From NCBI GenBank assembly GCA_028289305.1, contig JANQQO010000098.1:1-20641 (forward strand): a DNA stretch of 20,641 bases. Reading direction: 5' to 3'. This DNA comes from Rickettsiales bacterium (GTDB lineage Bacteria > Pseudomonadota > Alphaproteobacteria > Rickettsiales > JANQQO01). Shown here in pieces: positions 13,383-19,197 of this stretch (position 1 is its first letter; every line of letters begins with the position of its first letter). The position numbers were made by a program, and so were the translations under genes. Under the pieces are notes generated by a model. That model was not told where the DNA came from. It saw nothing but the letters and a program-made list of their open reading frames with translations, and did no database searches.

Positions 13383-15002
13383 TTAATTCTGATCATTATT
13401 GTTTTGCAAACTGATTACCAATGCCTCGCAGTATTCTAGTATCAATTCTTCTTTACTTAGCTGCTTTAACGCTTCCGCATTAGACCAATTCTCTGTCTGT
13501 TTGAGAGTATAACTTTTGGGATATGACATATGTATTTCAACCATACGCTCAAAAAACTCATATGGATCATCAGTTCTTTTCCCTTGTTTATGTACAGTTC
13601 CAAAAAAAGTATCGGGATGATTTTTATAATCTTCTAATTCATCATCTGAAATTGGCCTTGTAAGTATCTGCCCTTTATCAGTACCGATATATATAACACG
13701 TTCTGATTCGCTGACCGTGGCGCTTGTTACCGTTGCCACCAAGCCACTTTCACCAATATCCTCAAAAAAGTACGTTTCACCAATTTTCAAATGTTGTGGG
13801 TTTTTATTGAAGATTTCTGATGGCAAACTACCGTCAAAAGTGGTGGGTAATTTGGGGTAATCTTTAAATGCCTCCATTATATCATAAGCATCTATATGAC
13901 GCTGCTTTCTCCTATAAACCTCACTTAATCTATAATAACCAGACTTAGCAAAGTCAGGTATGCCTAACCCGTGACCTAGTATTGCATGTCCTCGTTTCTC
14001 AGAATCCAAATTCCAATGGAACCCAGCATTTGTGACAAAGACGTAGGCTGCTTGATCCTCGTTAAGGTCTTTTTCCTTCATATCTAGTTTTTTACCAGCT
14101 CTTTCAATCCATGCAGGAACAGACTCATGATCACAAGCTGTATTCACATCTACGAATATTAGCCTTTCATCATCAGCTGGTTTTTGGAATGCATTTTTGA
14201 GATGCTTCGAAAGCATATATGTTGGGTCTTTCTGCGTTGTTCCATTCTTTTCAGTTTTTCCAAGCACCCCAACAACAGAACGCATTTTAGCCTCAACCCA
14301 ATACTTCTTTCCAGTCTTCTTAGAAACTGCAGCAAACTCACAATGCTTTATTTCTTCATCTTGCTCATCTTCTAGCTCAAGTTCAAACCCTGACCTGATA
14401 AGACAATTCGCAACGATAAGTTCGTAATATGCTCCTTGAAAATTGTTTATATCTTTCAGTCTATCGATGTAACGTTGCTGCAGTTCAACATTATGTTTCA
14501 ATAGGTATAGGTTATAAGCAAGCCCAAGGTAGCAATATACCGCACCAATTGCAGGTATCGATTCAACCTTGCCCGAACCGTCCAGATGCGCCTGCTGTAA
14601 TTTGCAACATTTGTCGTACCATTGTAGTATTGGGTGCCTATCCTCAATTGGTTTTTTAAGCTCTAGATTTCCCCAATCTGCTCCCATTATGTCTTTGATA
14701 TAATCTGATAGGAAATCAGGAAACGTGTTCCATTTCGCTGAACAGAAAATTGTGCTCCCAACGGCAACCACTTGTTTACCTTTGAATTGTGTTGCAATGA
14801 TGGGCCGCCCAAAACCTTGCTGCTGTTGCCTTGTTAACTCCCTTGCTTGTTGCCTTTCTATTATTCTTTTTACTTCGGGAGGAATTTCGTCGGAATTTAA
14901 CTTCTTGAAATCGGGTTTATCAGGCATAACACTGCCGCAGCATTTTTTATATTTTTTGCCGCTCCCACATGGGCATGAAGTATTCCGCCCTACTTTAGCC
15001 AT
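13383..15002 (-). CDS. SEC-C zinc motif protein with a PD-(D/E)XK-like nuclease core
   Basis: A 539-residue protein. The N-terminus carries a SEC-C zinc motif CPCGSGKKYKKCC with ligands Cys10, Cys12, Cys21 and Cys22. In the middle, FQGAYYELIVANCLIRSGFE (Glu194), then CEFAAV (Glu222) and YWVEAKMRS (Glu237, Lys239), followed by the buried strand RLIFVDVN, resembles the E..D/E..ExK active site of the restriction-endonuclease fold. The C-terminal 150 residues include beta-rich stretches (ATVTSATVSESERVIYIG) of unknown fold. SEC-C modules are often attached to proteins in phage-defence settings. It is AT-rich relative to the phage genes, lies outermost beside the putative attachment site, and its stop is two bases before gpZ. 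No clear ribosome-binding site precedes the ATG. I infer an accessory nuclease, possibly defensive; no substrate or partner is visible. Confidence 0.75.
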   Translation of the reverse strand: MAKVGRNTSCPCGSGKKYKKCCGSVMPDKPDFKKLNSDEIPPEVKRIIERQQARELTRQQQQGFGRPIIATQFKGKQVVAVGSTIFCSAKWNTFPDFLSDYIKDIMGADWGNLELKKPIEDRHPILQWYDKCCKLQQAHLDGSGKVESIPAIGAVYCYLGLAYNLYLLKHNVELQQRYIDRLKDINNFQGAYYELIVANCLIRSGFELELEDEQDEEIKHCEFAAVSKKTGKKYWVEAKMRSVVGVLGKTEKNGTTQKDPTYMLSKHLKNAFQKPADDERLIFVDVNTACDHESVPAWIERAGKKLDMKEKDLNEDQAAYVFVTNAGFHWNLDSEKRGHAILGHGLGIPDFAKSGYYRLSEVYRRKQRHIDAYDIMEAFKDYPKLPTTFDGSLPSEIFNKNPQHLKIGETYFFEDIGESGLVATVTSATVSESERVIYIGTDKGQILTRPISDDELEDYKNHPDTFFGTVHKQGKRTDDPYEFFERMVEIHMSYPKSYTLKQTENWSNAEALKQLSKEELILEYCEALVISLQNNNDQN

Positions 15003-15154
15003 TGCTATACAGGATATTGATCATATTTTTGGGTTTATACCTAATCACGCTGCCAACCGATATAAAAAATTGCTGTTTGCCCTGTTAATCCGATGATGCG
15101 TTATCAGAATACGCAGTTCCGGCGTGGTCCGAATTTCATTTAGCAGGGGCAGCC

Positions 15155-15175
15155 ATTTTTCATTTCACTCCTTCG
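15155..15175. repeat. 21-bp direct repeat, copy A
   Basis: The 21 bases beginning ATTTTTCATT and ending CACTCCTTCG are identical to 15604-15624. Read on the minus strand the repeat looks like a ribosome-binding site and start: AAGGAG, TGAA, ATG AAA AAT. The flanking bases differ on both sides. Confidence 0.85.
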
Positions 15176-15281
15176 TATTGCAGTCAATCCCGTCGTTCAT
15201 GAGCATTTTTTGTCGCGACGAGTATTTTCTCATACACTTGCTCCAAAAAAATGCTCATGCCTAGGGCTTGAACCGCAATAC
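15175..15281. repeat. Long imperfect inverted repeat
   Basis: The left arm 15175-15212 and the right arm 15244-15281 are imperfect reverse complements. The outer ends GTATTGC / GCAATAC and the inner CATGAGCATTTTTT / AAAAAATGCTCATG pair exactly apart from one extra A; the middle (CAATCCC against GGGCTTG) pairs partly. The loop is 31 bases. It is too long and T-rich within the stem for a simple terminator; it may be a small mobile-element remnant or a folded RNA. Confidence 0.6.
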
Positions 15282-15424
15282 TTGGATATAATCTGAAAAA
15301 TATTTACTAAGAAGGATAGAAATGAGAAATGATCGGGTGAGTAGGTGAAAACCTTGTTCGACAATTTACTTAGCGAATGGCAATGAGCTTAGGAAATTGA
15401 GACGTAAGGCCGAAGGCCGAGTAC

Positions 15425-15444
15425 ATCCTGCCGCCCCAGCCACC
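15425..15444 (+). other. Candidate attachment site: 3' end of a glutamine-type tRNA
   Basis: ATCCTGCCGCCCCAGCCACC reads as the end of a tRNA: T-arm ATCCTGC, acceptor strand CGCCCCA, discriminator G, CCA. Alphaproteobacterial tRNA-Gln genes commonly begin TGGGGCG and end CGCCCCAGCCA. The sequence upstream is not tRNA (no TTCGA), so only the 3' end is present. In this orientation the fragment marks the right end of an element lying to its left, agreeing with the prophage at 1-15000. No full tRNA or integrase is in the window. Confidence 0.45.
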
Positions 15445-15603
15445 CGCTTTCGCTAATTTGGCTTTGCCAAATTTAGCTACAGCGCGGCGAGCGCAGCAAG
15501 CCGGGATGTAGCGTGCGACCAGGCTGCGCCGAAGCAAAGCTTCAGCTTCGCCCAGGCGAGAGCGGCGTGCCGCGCCGTAGTTGCGTTAGCAACATAGGCG
15601 GGT

Positions 15604-15624
15604 ATTTTTCATTTCACTCCTTCG
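15604..15624. repeat. 21-bp direct repeat, copy B
   Basis: Exact copy of 15155-15175, 449 bases away, bracketing the hairpin-rich island and the tRNA-like fragment. Confidence 0.85.
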
Positions 15625-15704
15625 CCCTACCATTTCTGGTGGAAGTAAACCAGTGCGTTCTATATACTGACTGGACAGTGATGTTATGAAAGCGACCTAG
15701 TCGT

Positions 15705-16073
15705 ATGATTCGCCCTACACGTACTACCGCAGCCTTTTTATGCGCACCGCTTGCAGTAATACCAGCGATATTTTTATATATTTTATTAGGAGTACCATTA
15801 GGTGCGCATTGGGTTGATTTTAGTGGCTTCTTAGGTTTGATAACTCTTTTGGTTATGTTTGCTGTTCCAATAGCGTATATAGTGCTGGCTATTCTGGGCA
15901 TTCCTTTATATTTCTTATTTAGGGCATGCAATATATTGAAGCCTATCTATATCGTACCGACGGGAATGTTGGTCGGTGCATTCCTTGCGTCACTCTCAGC
16001 AGGTCCAATTATGGGAGCAACCTGTGGAGGAGCGGTCGCGTACACATTCTGGTATATAGGCCTGCGCCAATAG
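15705..16073 (+). CDS. Small multi-pass membrane protein, unknown function
   Basis: A 122-residue, strongly hydrophobic protein with about four membrane helices: AAFLCAPLAVIPAIFLYILL, GFLGLITLLVMFAVPIAYIV continuing into LAILGIPLYFLF, a third around YIVPTGMLVGAFLASLSA, and a fourth ATCGGAVAYTFWYIGL. Short basic loops and an N-terminal MIRPTRTT leave no soluble domain. I recognise no family motif. No good ribosome-binding site precedes the ATG. It lies just outside the putative right attachment site, so it is probably chromosomal, and it converges with the globin gene across a 62-base gap. Confidence 0.7.
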   Translation: MIRPTRTTAAFLCAPLAVIPAIFLYILLGVPLGAHWVDFSGFLGLITLLVMFAVPIAYIVLAILGIPLYFLFRACNILKPIYIVPTGMLVGAFLASLSAGPIMGATCGGAVAYTFWYIGLRQ

Positions 16074-16135
16074 CTGCGATGCTTCTCTCGCTCTAGTCTA
16101 GAAAACAGATTTTACCGCATGTGCTAAAAAACCGC

Positions 16136-16549
16136 CTACGTATCATATTGCGAGATAATCAGCTCGATGGCGGGATTGAGGACTTTTAGCCAGTCACGAC
16201 GTAAACGCTCTGTGTAATTGGGATCACATTCACCAATGGCAAACAACATACTATCTACCCACAGGGGGTAGAGTTCGGGTTTCACATTCAGTCCTTTGCG
16301 TGAATGGCTCTTTCCAATACTCAGCATATGTTCGCGCACTTTGCCCTCACTTGGATCGCGTGCATATAAAATCATGGATTTCAGGGCAACTTTAATGAGC
16401 TTCCGCTGCTGCCTCCAATCCGTATGCGCGAACATGGGGGCAATTTCTGGGGATTTCTTTAAGAAATCTTCATAAAAAATAGTGAAGAACTCTTCCTTTG
16501 TGCAGCATCGCGTATAACTATCGAAAGTATCTCTGACTTCTGTGGCCAT
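16136..16549 (-). CDS. Single-domain globin (bacterial haemoglobin-like)
   Basis: A 137-residue haem protein of the myoglobin-fold globin family. Key positions are visible: Tyr26 in FFTIFYEDFLKKSPEIAPMF as the B10 distal residue, Phe40 as the conserved CD1 residue, and proximal His82 in MLSIGKSHSRKGLNVKPELY followed by the PLWVDSML G helix. The H helix is RRDWLKVLNPAIELIIS. Spacing from His82 to YPLWV matches flavohaemoglobin and Vitreoscilla haemoglobin globin domains, but there is no reductase domain. Likely roles are oxygen or nitric oxide handling; ligand and function are not determined by the sequence. The start follows a purine run (AAAAAAAG) and no strong Shine-Dalgarno. A near-palindrome lies 14 bases upstream of the start. 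Confidence 0.88.
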   Translation of the reverse strand: MATEVRDTFDSYTRCCTKEEFFTIFYEDFLKKSPEIAPMFAHTDWRQQRKLIKVALKSMILYARDPSEGKVREHMLSIGKSHSRKGLNVKPELYPLWVDSMLFAIGECDPNYTERLRRDWLKVLNPAIELIISQYDT

Positions 16550-16670
16550 CTTTTTTTACGTAACACTTCATGAGGTGTAGGCGTTAATGTATATACTATA
16601 AACGCACGTCATTTTACTTAATCTGTTTATCCTCTAGGCCCATGTGTAAGTCAATGTATTTGCATTATGG
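16550..16670. promoter_or_regulatory. Divergent promoter region of globin and protease genes with dyad symmetry
   Basis: ACACTTCATGAGGTGT at 16563-16578 is a 16-bp near-palindrome (14 of 16 symmetric), 14 bases upstream of the globin start. It is followed by GCGTT...AACGC flanking TATA-rich sequence (about 16581-16605) that could hold a minus-strand -10 element. The dyad does not match the known Fnr/Nnr or NsrR consensus, so the regulator is unknown. Confidence 0.35.
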
Positions 16671-16715
16671 GTGAGTAGGGGTAGATTTATGGGTGTTAGC
16701 GCAGGAAGTGACTAT

Positions 16716-17399
16716 ATGAAATATCTATTATTACTGGTGTTAGGATTTGGGGCGTTGGTGTGGGTGCTTGCCAGCGCGTTTCCGGATGCGCTTTCAGGGC
16801 CGGGCAGTTGGGGGCGATTGGTGCAGGGTCTGATTCTGGTGAGTTTTATTGGCAGTGCGGCAGTGTGGCATTATCGCGGACGCATGGGACAGGCAGCCAA
16901 GCATGCCCTGGCGTGGGTTGCGATATTTCTATTACTGATTCTGGGCTATAGCTTTCGTGAGGACTTAGCGCCGATTGGCGACCGTATGGCGGGGACATTG
17001 GTGCCCGCACGGCCGATGGTGAATGCACAAGGGGATGTGGAAATACGCATGAGCCAGGGCGGGCATTTTTATGTGGATGCGTTGGTGAATGGGCGGGAGG
17101 TGCGCTTTATGGTGGATACCGGTGCGAGCAGCGTGGCGCTGAGTGCTGCGGCAGCGGAGCGGTTGGGCTATGATCTGGAGGCGCTGACCTATAACCGGCC
17201 GTACAACACAGCGAATGGCGTGGTGATGGCCGCGGCGGTGATGCTGGATACAGTAAAGGTGGGGCCGATTGTGGTACATGACGTGCGGGCTTCGGTGCAT
17301 CCTTCTGGGTTGGATCATCCGTTGCTCGGCATGAGCTTCTTGGAGCGGCTCTCGCGCTATGAAGTGCGCGGTGAGACGCTGAGGTTTGGTGGTGGGTGA
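16716..17399 (+). CDS. Membrane-anchored retropepsin-like aspartic protease (TIGR02281 type)
   Basis: About 227 residues from the ATG at 16716, which has AGGAAG seven bases upstream and starts MKYLLLLVLGFGALVWVLAS; the frame is open from a GTG at 16671 and an ATG at 16689, both less likely. Three membrane helices fill the N-terminus: the first above, then VQGLILVSFIGSAAVW, then ALAWVAIFLLLILGYSF. The protease domain follows outside: GGHFYVDALVNGREVRFMVD then TGASSVALS, where DTG is the catalytic triad of clan AA, and the C-terminal HPLLGMSFLERLSRYEVRG is the flap-end signature (LLGMSFL). One DTG per chain means an active dimer, as in retropepsins. The family is typical of alphaproteobacteria; substrates are unknown. 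GC-rich codon use contrasts with the next gene. Confidence 0.9.
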   Translation: MKYLLLLVLGFGALVWVLASAFPDALSGPGSWGRLVQGLILVSFIGSAAVWHYRGRMGQAAKHALAWVAIFLLLILGYSFREDLAPIGDRMAGTLVPARPMVNAQGDVEIRMSQGGHFYVDALVNGREVRFMVDTGASSVALSAAAAERLGYDLEALTYNRPYNTANGVVMAAAVMLDTVKVGPIVVHDVRASVHPSGLDHPLLGMSFLERLSRYEVRGETLRFGGG

Positions 17400-17405
17400 T
17401 AGTGG

Positions 17406-18569
17406 TTATCTCTGATTAGTTTTACCACCTGTTCTTCCCAAGCGTAACTGATTTAAAAGATGTTGTGTACGCTCGGGGTTTTGTTCTGTAAGTGCTTCCA
17501 TTTCCGTTTTGATAGTTGCAACGCGGAGATCTTCTAATAGCAGATCAAGTTTAGACCCGTCAATGTGTAGGATGTAGTAGTCAGTATCATCATATACGCC
17601 CCAACCAGACTTTATTTGCTGTTCTACATGGTTGTTAATTTCTTGCTGCTCACTGTCGCTTACCCATTCTGAGACCTCTAGGAGATCTCCTCCTAATATA
17701 CGACTTTTTCCATTTTCGTCAGTTGTTTGAATGATTGCGTTCCCCATTTTTTCGGCTAGGTAGCGGGAAAACGACCTGCCGGGAGGATAGTTGCCGTGTT
17801 CCTGTGTATAGCCAAGGGCAATATCATCTGCATTTTCTAGTGCTTTATATCGCTGCATCATGTTTGGCATAACCGCTACTTGCCATACGTAAGGTGTTGT
17901 TCGTGATGTAGGTTTAAGAATTTGTACATTTGCTTGTCGATCATTTCTTGAGATACCTAAATAATCAAAGAGTTTTTCTGTAATGCTCTCTATCGCCTTG
18001 TATTGTGTTACAAGTGCTTTAAATCTTTCTATATCGACTTCGTTAGCAGGAACTGCAAGCTTCATATATGCTCGAGAATCTGAATGACGTTTGTCTAGTG
18101 TGTCTTCTGTAAAAAAGGCAGTTTTTACTTTTTCCACGCTTTCTGCAAAGCCAAACGCAACGGCAATTTCTTTAAGGTCTTGGATATCATTCTTCAACGC
18201 AGGTGGAAACTCCTGGTATATTGAATCTTCTCTTTGTGGGAGCTGTCCGTATATTAAATGTTCCCACTCTGCTTGATTTCTAGGGAAGTCTTTTGTGGTA
18301 GCTTCTAGATTATTTATCTCTGTGGTGACTAGGCGTATGGTATCTGAAAAAATATAGCCACCATCTAGTACCGTGTTTTGAGGATCTAATATATAAAGAC
18401 TGTTTCCTTGTCTGTCTTTAAGAGGAGAGGCAAGCCAGAACCAGTCAATACCGGCGCCGCGTTTAGTAAAGCCTAAATGGGCCGTGGGTAAATCGTTAAC
18501 AATATCATTTATTATGCCTTCAACTTCTTCTGGATTATACCCAGAGGGTGTATGTGCAGATTCTGTCAT
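17406..18569 (-). CDS. Unrecognised 387-residue soluble protein, AT-rich
   Basis: I recognise no family. The protein has no signal peptide or membrane helix. The N-terminus is acidic (GYNPEEVEGIINDIVNDLPT), followed by a strand-rich part with FTKRGAGIDWFWLASPLKD and SLYILDPQNTVLDGGYIFSD. A helical middle (FPPALKNDIQDLKEIAVAFG, FKALVTQYKAIESITEKLF) follows, then a region NYPPGRSFSRYLAEKMGNAI, and the C-terminus ends in charged helices. Codon use is AT-rich (many TTT, ATA and TCT) against the GC-rich genes on both sides, suggesting acquisition. It converges with the protease gene across only six bases. No clear ribosome-binding site lies before the ATG. Its place between a chromosomal protease and a phage-like terminase suggests accessory DNA; any function is unknown. 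Confidence 0.75.
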   Translation of the reverse strand: MTESAHTPSGYNPEEVEGIINDIVNDLPTAHLGFTKRGAGIDWFWLASPLKDRQGNSLYILDPQNTVLDGGYIFSDTIRLVTTEINNLEATTKDFPRNQAEWEHLIYGQLPQREDSIYQEFPPALKNDIQDLKEIAVAFGFAESVEKVKTAFFTEDTLDKRHSDSRAYMKLAVPANEVDIERFKALVTQYKAIESITEKLFDYLGISRNDRQANVQILKPTSRTTPYVWQVAVMPNMMQRYKALENADDIALGYTQEHGNYPPGRSFSRYLAEKMGNAIIQTTDENGKSRILGGDLLEVSEWVSDSEQQEINNHVEQQIKSGWGVYDDTDYYILHIDGSKLDLLLEDLRVATIKTEMEALTEQNPERTQHLLNQLRLGRTGGKTNQR

Positions 18570-18742
18570 CTTAGTATTACCAGTTAACCTTATAGTTAAT
18601 AATAGCTGGAAACCAATGGAAGATCAATATATTAGAAGTATTTTTTGCCAATAAAATAGCAAAGTATTTTACCCCTTCCGGGGTGAAAGAGTGCGTTTTA
18701 TAGTGGGTTTGGTCTGGATTTTTAGGGTTTATGCCCCCACCA

Positions 18743-18803
18743 GAAATGCGGAAAACCATCTTCCTACGCTGAGACTTCGGAAGACATGGTTCCCTCGCAT
18801 TTC
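18743..18803. repeat. Imperfect inverted repeat
   Basis: The arms are 18743-18764 (GAAATGCGGAAAACCATCTT and CC) and 18779-18803, whose complement reads GAAATGCGAGGGAACCATGT then CTTCC; they match apart from a few inserted bases. The loop is TACGCTGAGACTTC. Confidence 0.6.
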
Positions 18804-18806
18804 TTG

Positions 18807-18828
18807 CCTCCCCCACTTGTGGGGGAGG
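18807..18828. repeat. GC-rich palindrome
   Basis: CCTCCCCCAC, two Ts, GTGGGGGAGG: ten-base perfect arms. Palindromes of this CCTCCCCC-type are frequent between genes in alphaproteobacteria. It is followed by GGGATCTTAAAAAA, so it has no T-run on the plus strand. Confidence 0.7.
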
Positions 18829-18852
18829 GGATCTTAAAAAAGTGAGGATTTC

Positions 18853-19197
18853 TTGGCGGAGTGGGATGACGAGGTGCCGGCATGTGTGTATGAGCCGGAA
18901 GAGGAGAAGGAGCTGCGCTTTCGTCAGCTGCTGAAAAGCACGCTGGCTGAGCCGGTGGCGGGTGGTGAGATTTCCAAGATGGAAGCAGTGATACGCCGGG
19001 TGGTGGATGATGCGCTGGGAGAGGATCCGCGCGCGACGACAACGCTGTTTGCGGCGCTGATGAAGATTTATTTGGATGAGGATGCCGGCGATGCGGGGAC
19101 GCCACAGGAGAAGGAAGACTGGCGGATTATCCAGCGGTTTTTAGAGGCGTATAGGAGTGAGGATGTGACCAAAAAAGAGGAGGGTGGTGATGGGTGA
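18853..19197 (+). CDS. Small acidic protein upstream of TerL, probable terminase small subunit
   Basis: About 114 residues, acidic at both ends. I recognise no motif beyond the helical core LRFRQLLKSTLAEPVAGGEI followed by SKMEAVIRRVVDDALGEDPR and TTLFAALMKIYLDED. The frame is open only after a TAA at about 18835 and has no ATG near its beginning; TTG at 18853 with GAGGA four bases before it is the best start. The stop overlaps the TerL start by eight bases, so the two are coupled. Position and size suggest the small subunit, but the sequence does not show a helix-turn-helix, so this is inference. The hairpin-rich gap on its left separates it from the 387-residue gene. Confidence 0.65.
   Translation: MAEWDDEVPACVYEPEEEKELRFRQLLKSTLAEPVAGGEISKMEAVIRRVVDDALGEDPRATTTLFAALMKIYLDEDAGDAGTPQEKEDWRIIQRFLEAYRSEDVTKKEEGGDG

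Larger units (their letters stand above)
15003..15704. other. 702-base non-coding, hairpin-rich island at the putative prophage edge
   Basis: No convincing gene is present on either strand. The first part is AT-rich and must hold the SEC-C promoter (reading left). Positions about 15155-15624 hold direct repeats, a long inverted repeat, a tRNA-like 3' fragment and many short stems: GGCC-GAA-GGCC near 15408, AATTTGGC-TTT-GCCAAATT near 15465, GAAGC-AAA-GCTTC near 15531 and GTTGC-GTTA-GCAAC near 15580. A plus-strand AAGGAT precedes an eight-codon ORF at 15321 (MRNDRVSR), probably chance. The right part (15625-15704) leads into the membrane-protein gene with no clear promoter. Confidence 0.6.
18570..18852. 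other. 283-base intergenic region with stacked hairpins
   Basis: It carries no gene I can support. It contains an ACCCC-TTCC-GGGGT hairpin near 18671-18684. An imperfect inverted repeat of about 22-25 bases follows at 18743-18803, then a near-perfect GC palindrome at 18807-18828 just before the terminase small-subunit-like gene. The left part is AT-rich and may hold the promoter of the 387-residue gene. Confidence 0.55.

Noticed and set aside
15425..15444. A complete tRNA gene at this place
   Set aside because: Only the 3' end matches; no D-arm, anticodon arm or TTCGA precedes it, so it is at most an attachment-site fragment.
15408..15600. Short stems possibly forming a CRISPR array
   Set aside because: The stems differ in sequence and spacing; there is no repeated unit with regular spacers and no cas gene.
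15614..15931. Minus-strand 105-codon frame opposite the small membrane protein
   Set aside because: The basic composition arises from reading the hydrophobic gene backwards; the plus-strand frame has clear membrane helices.
18671..18684. ACCCC-TTCC-GGGGT hairpin as a terminator
   Set aside because: Neither strand has a T-run after the stem; the minus strand continues AAAATAC.
18764..19105. Minus-strand proline-rich 113-codon frame
   Set aside because: It is antisense to the small-subunit ORF and the palindrome; low-complexity proline/histidine composition indicates a shadow.
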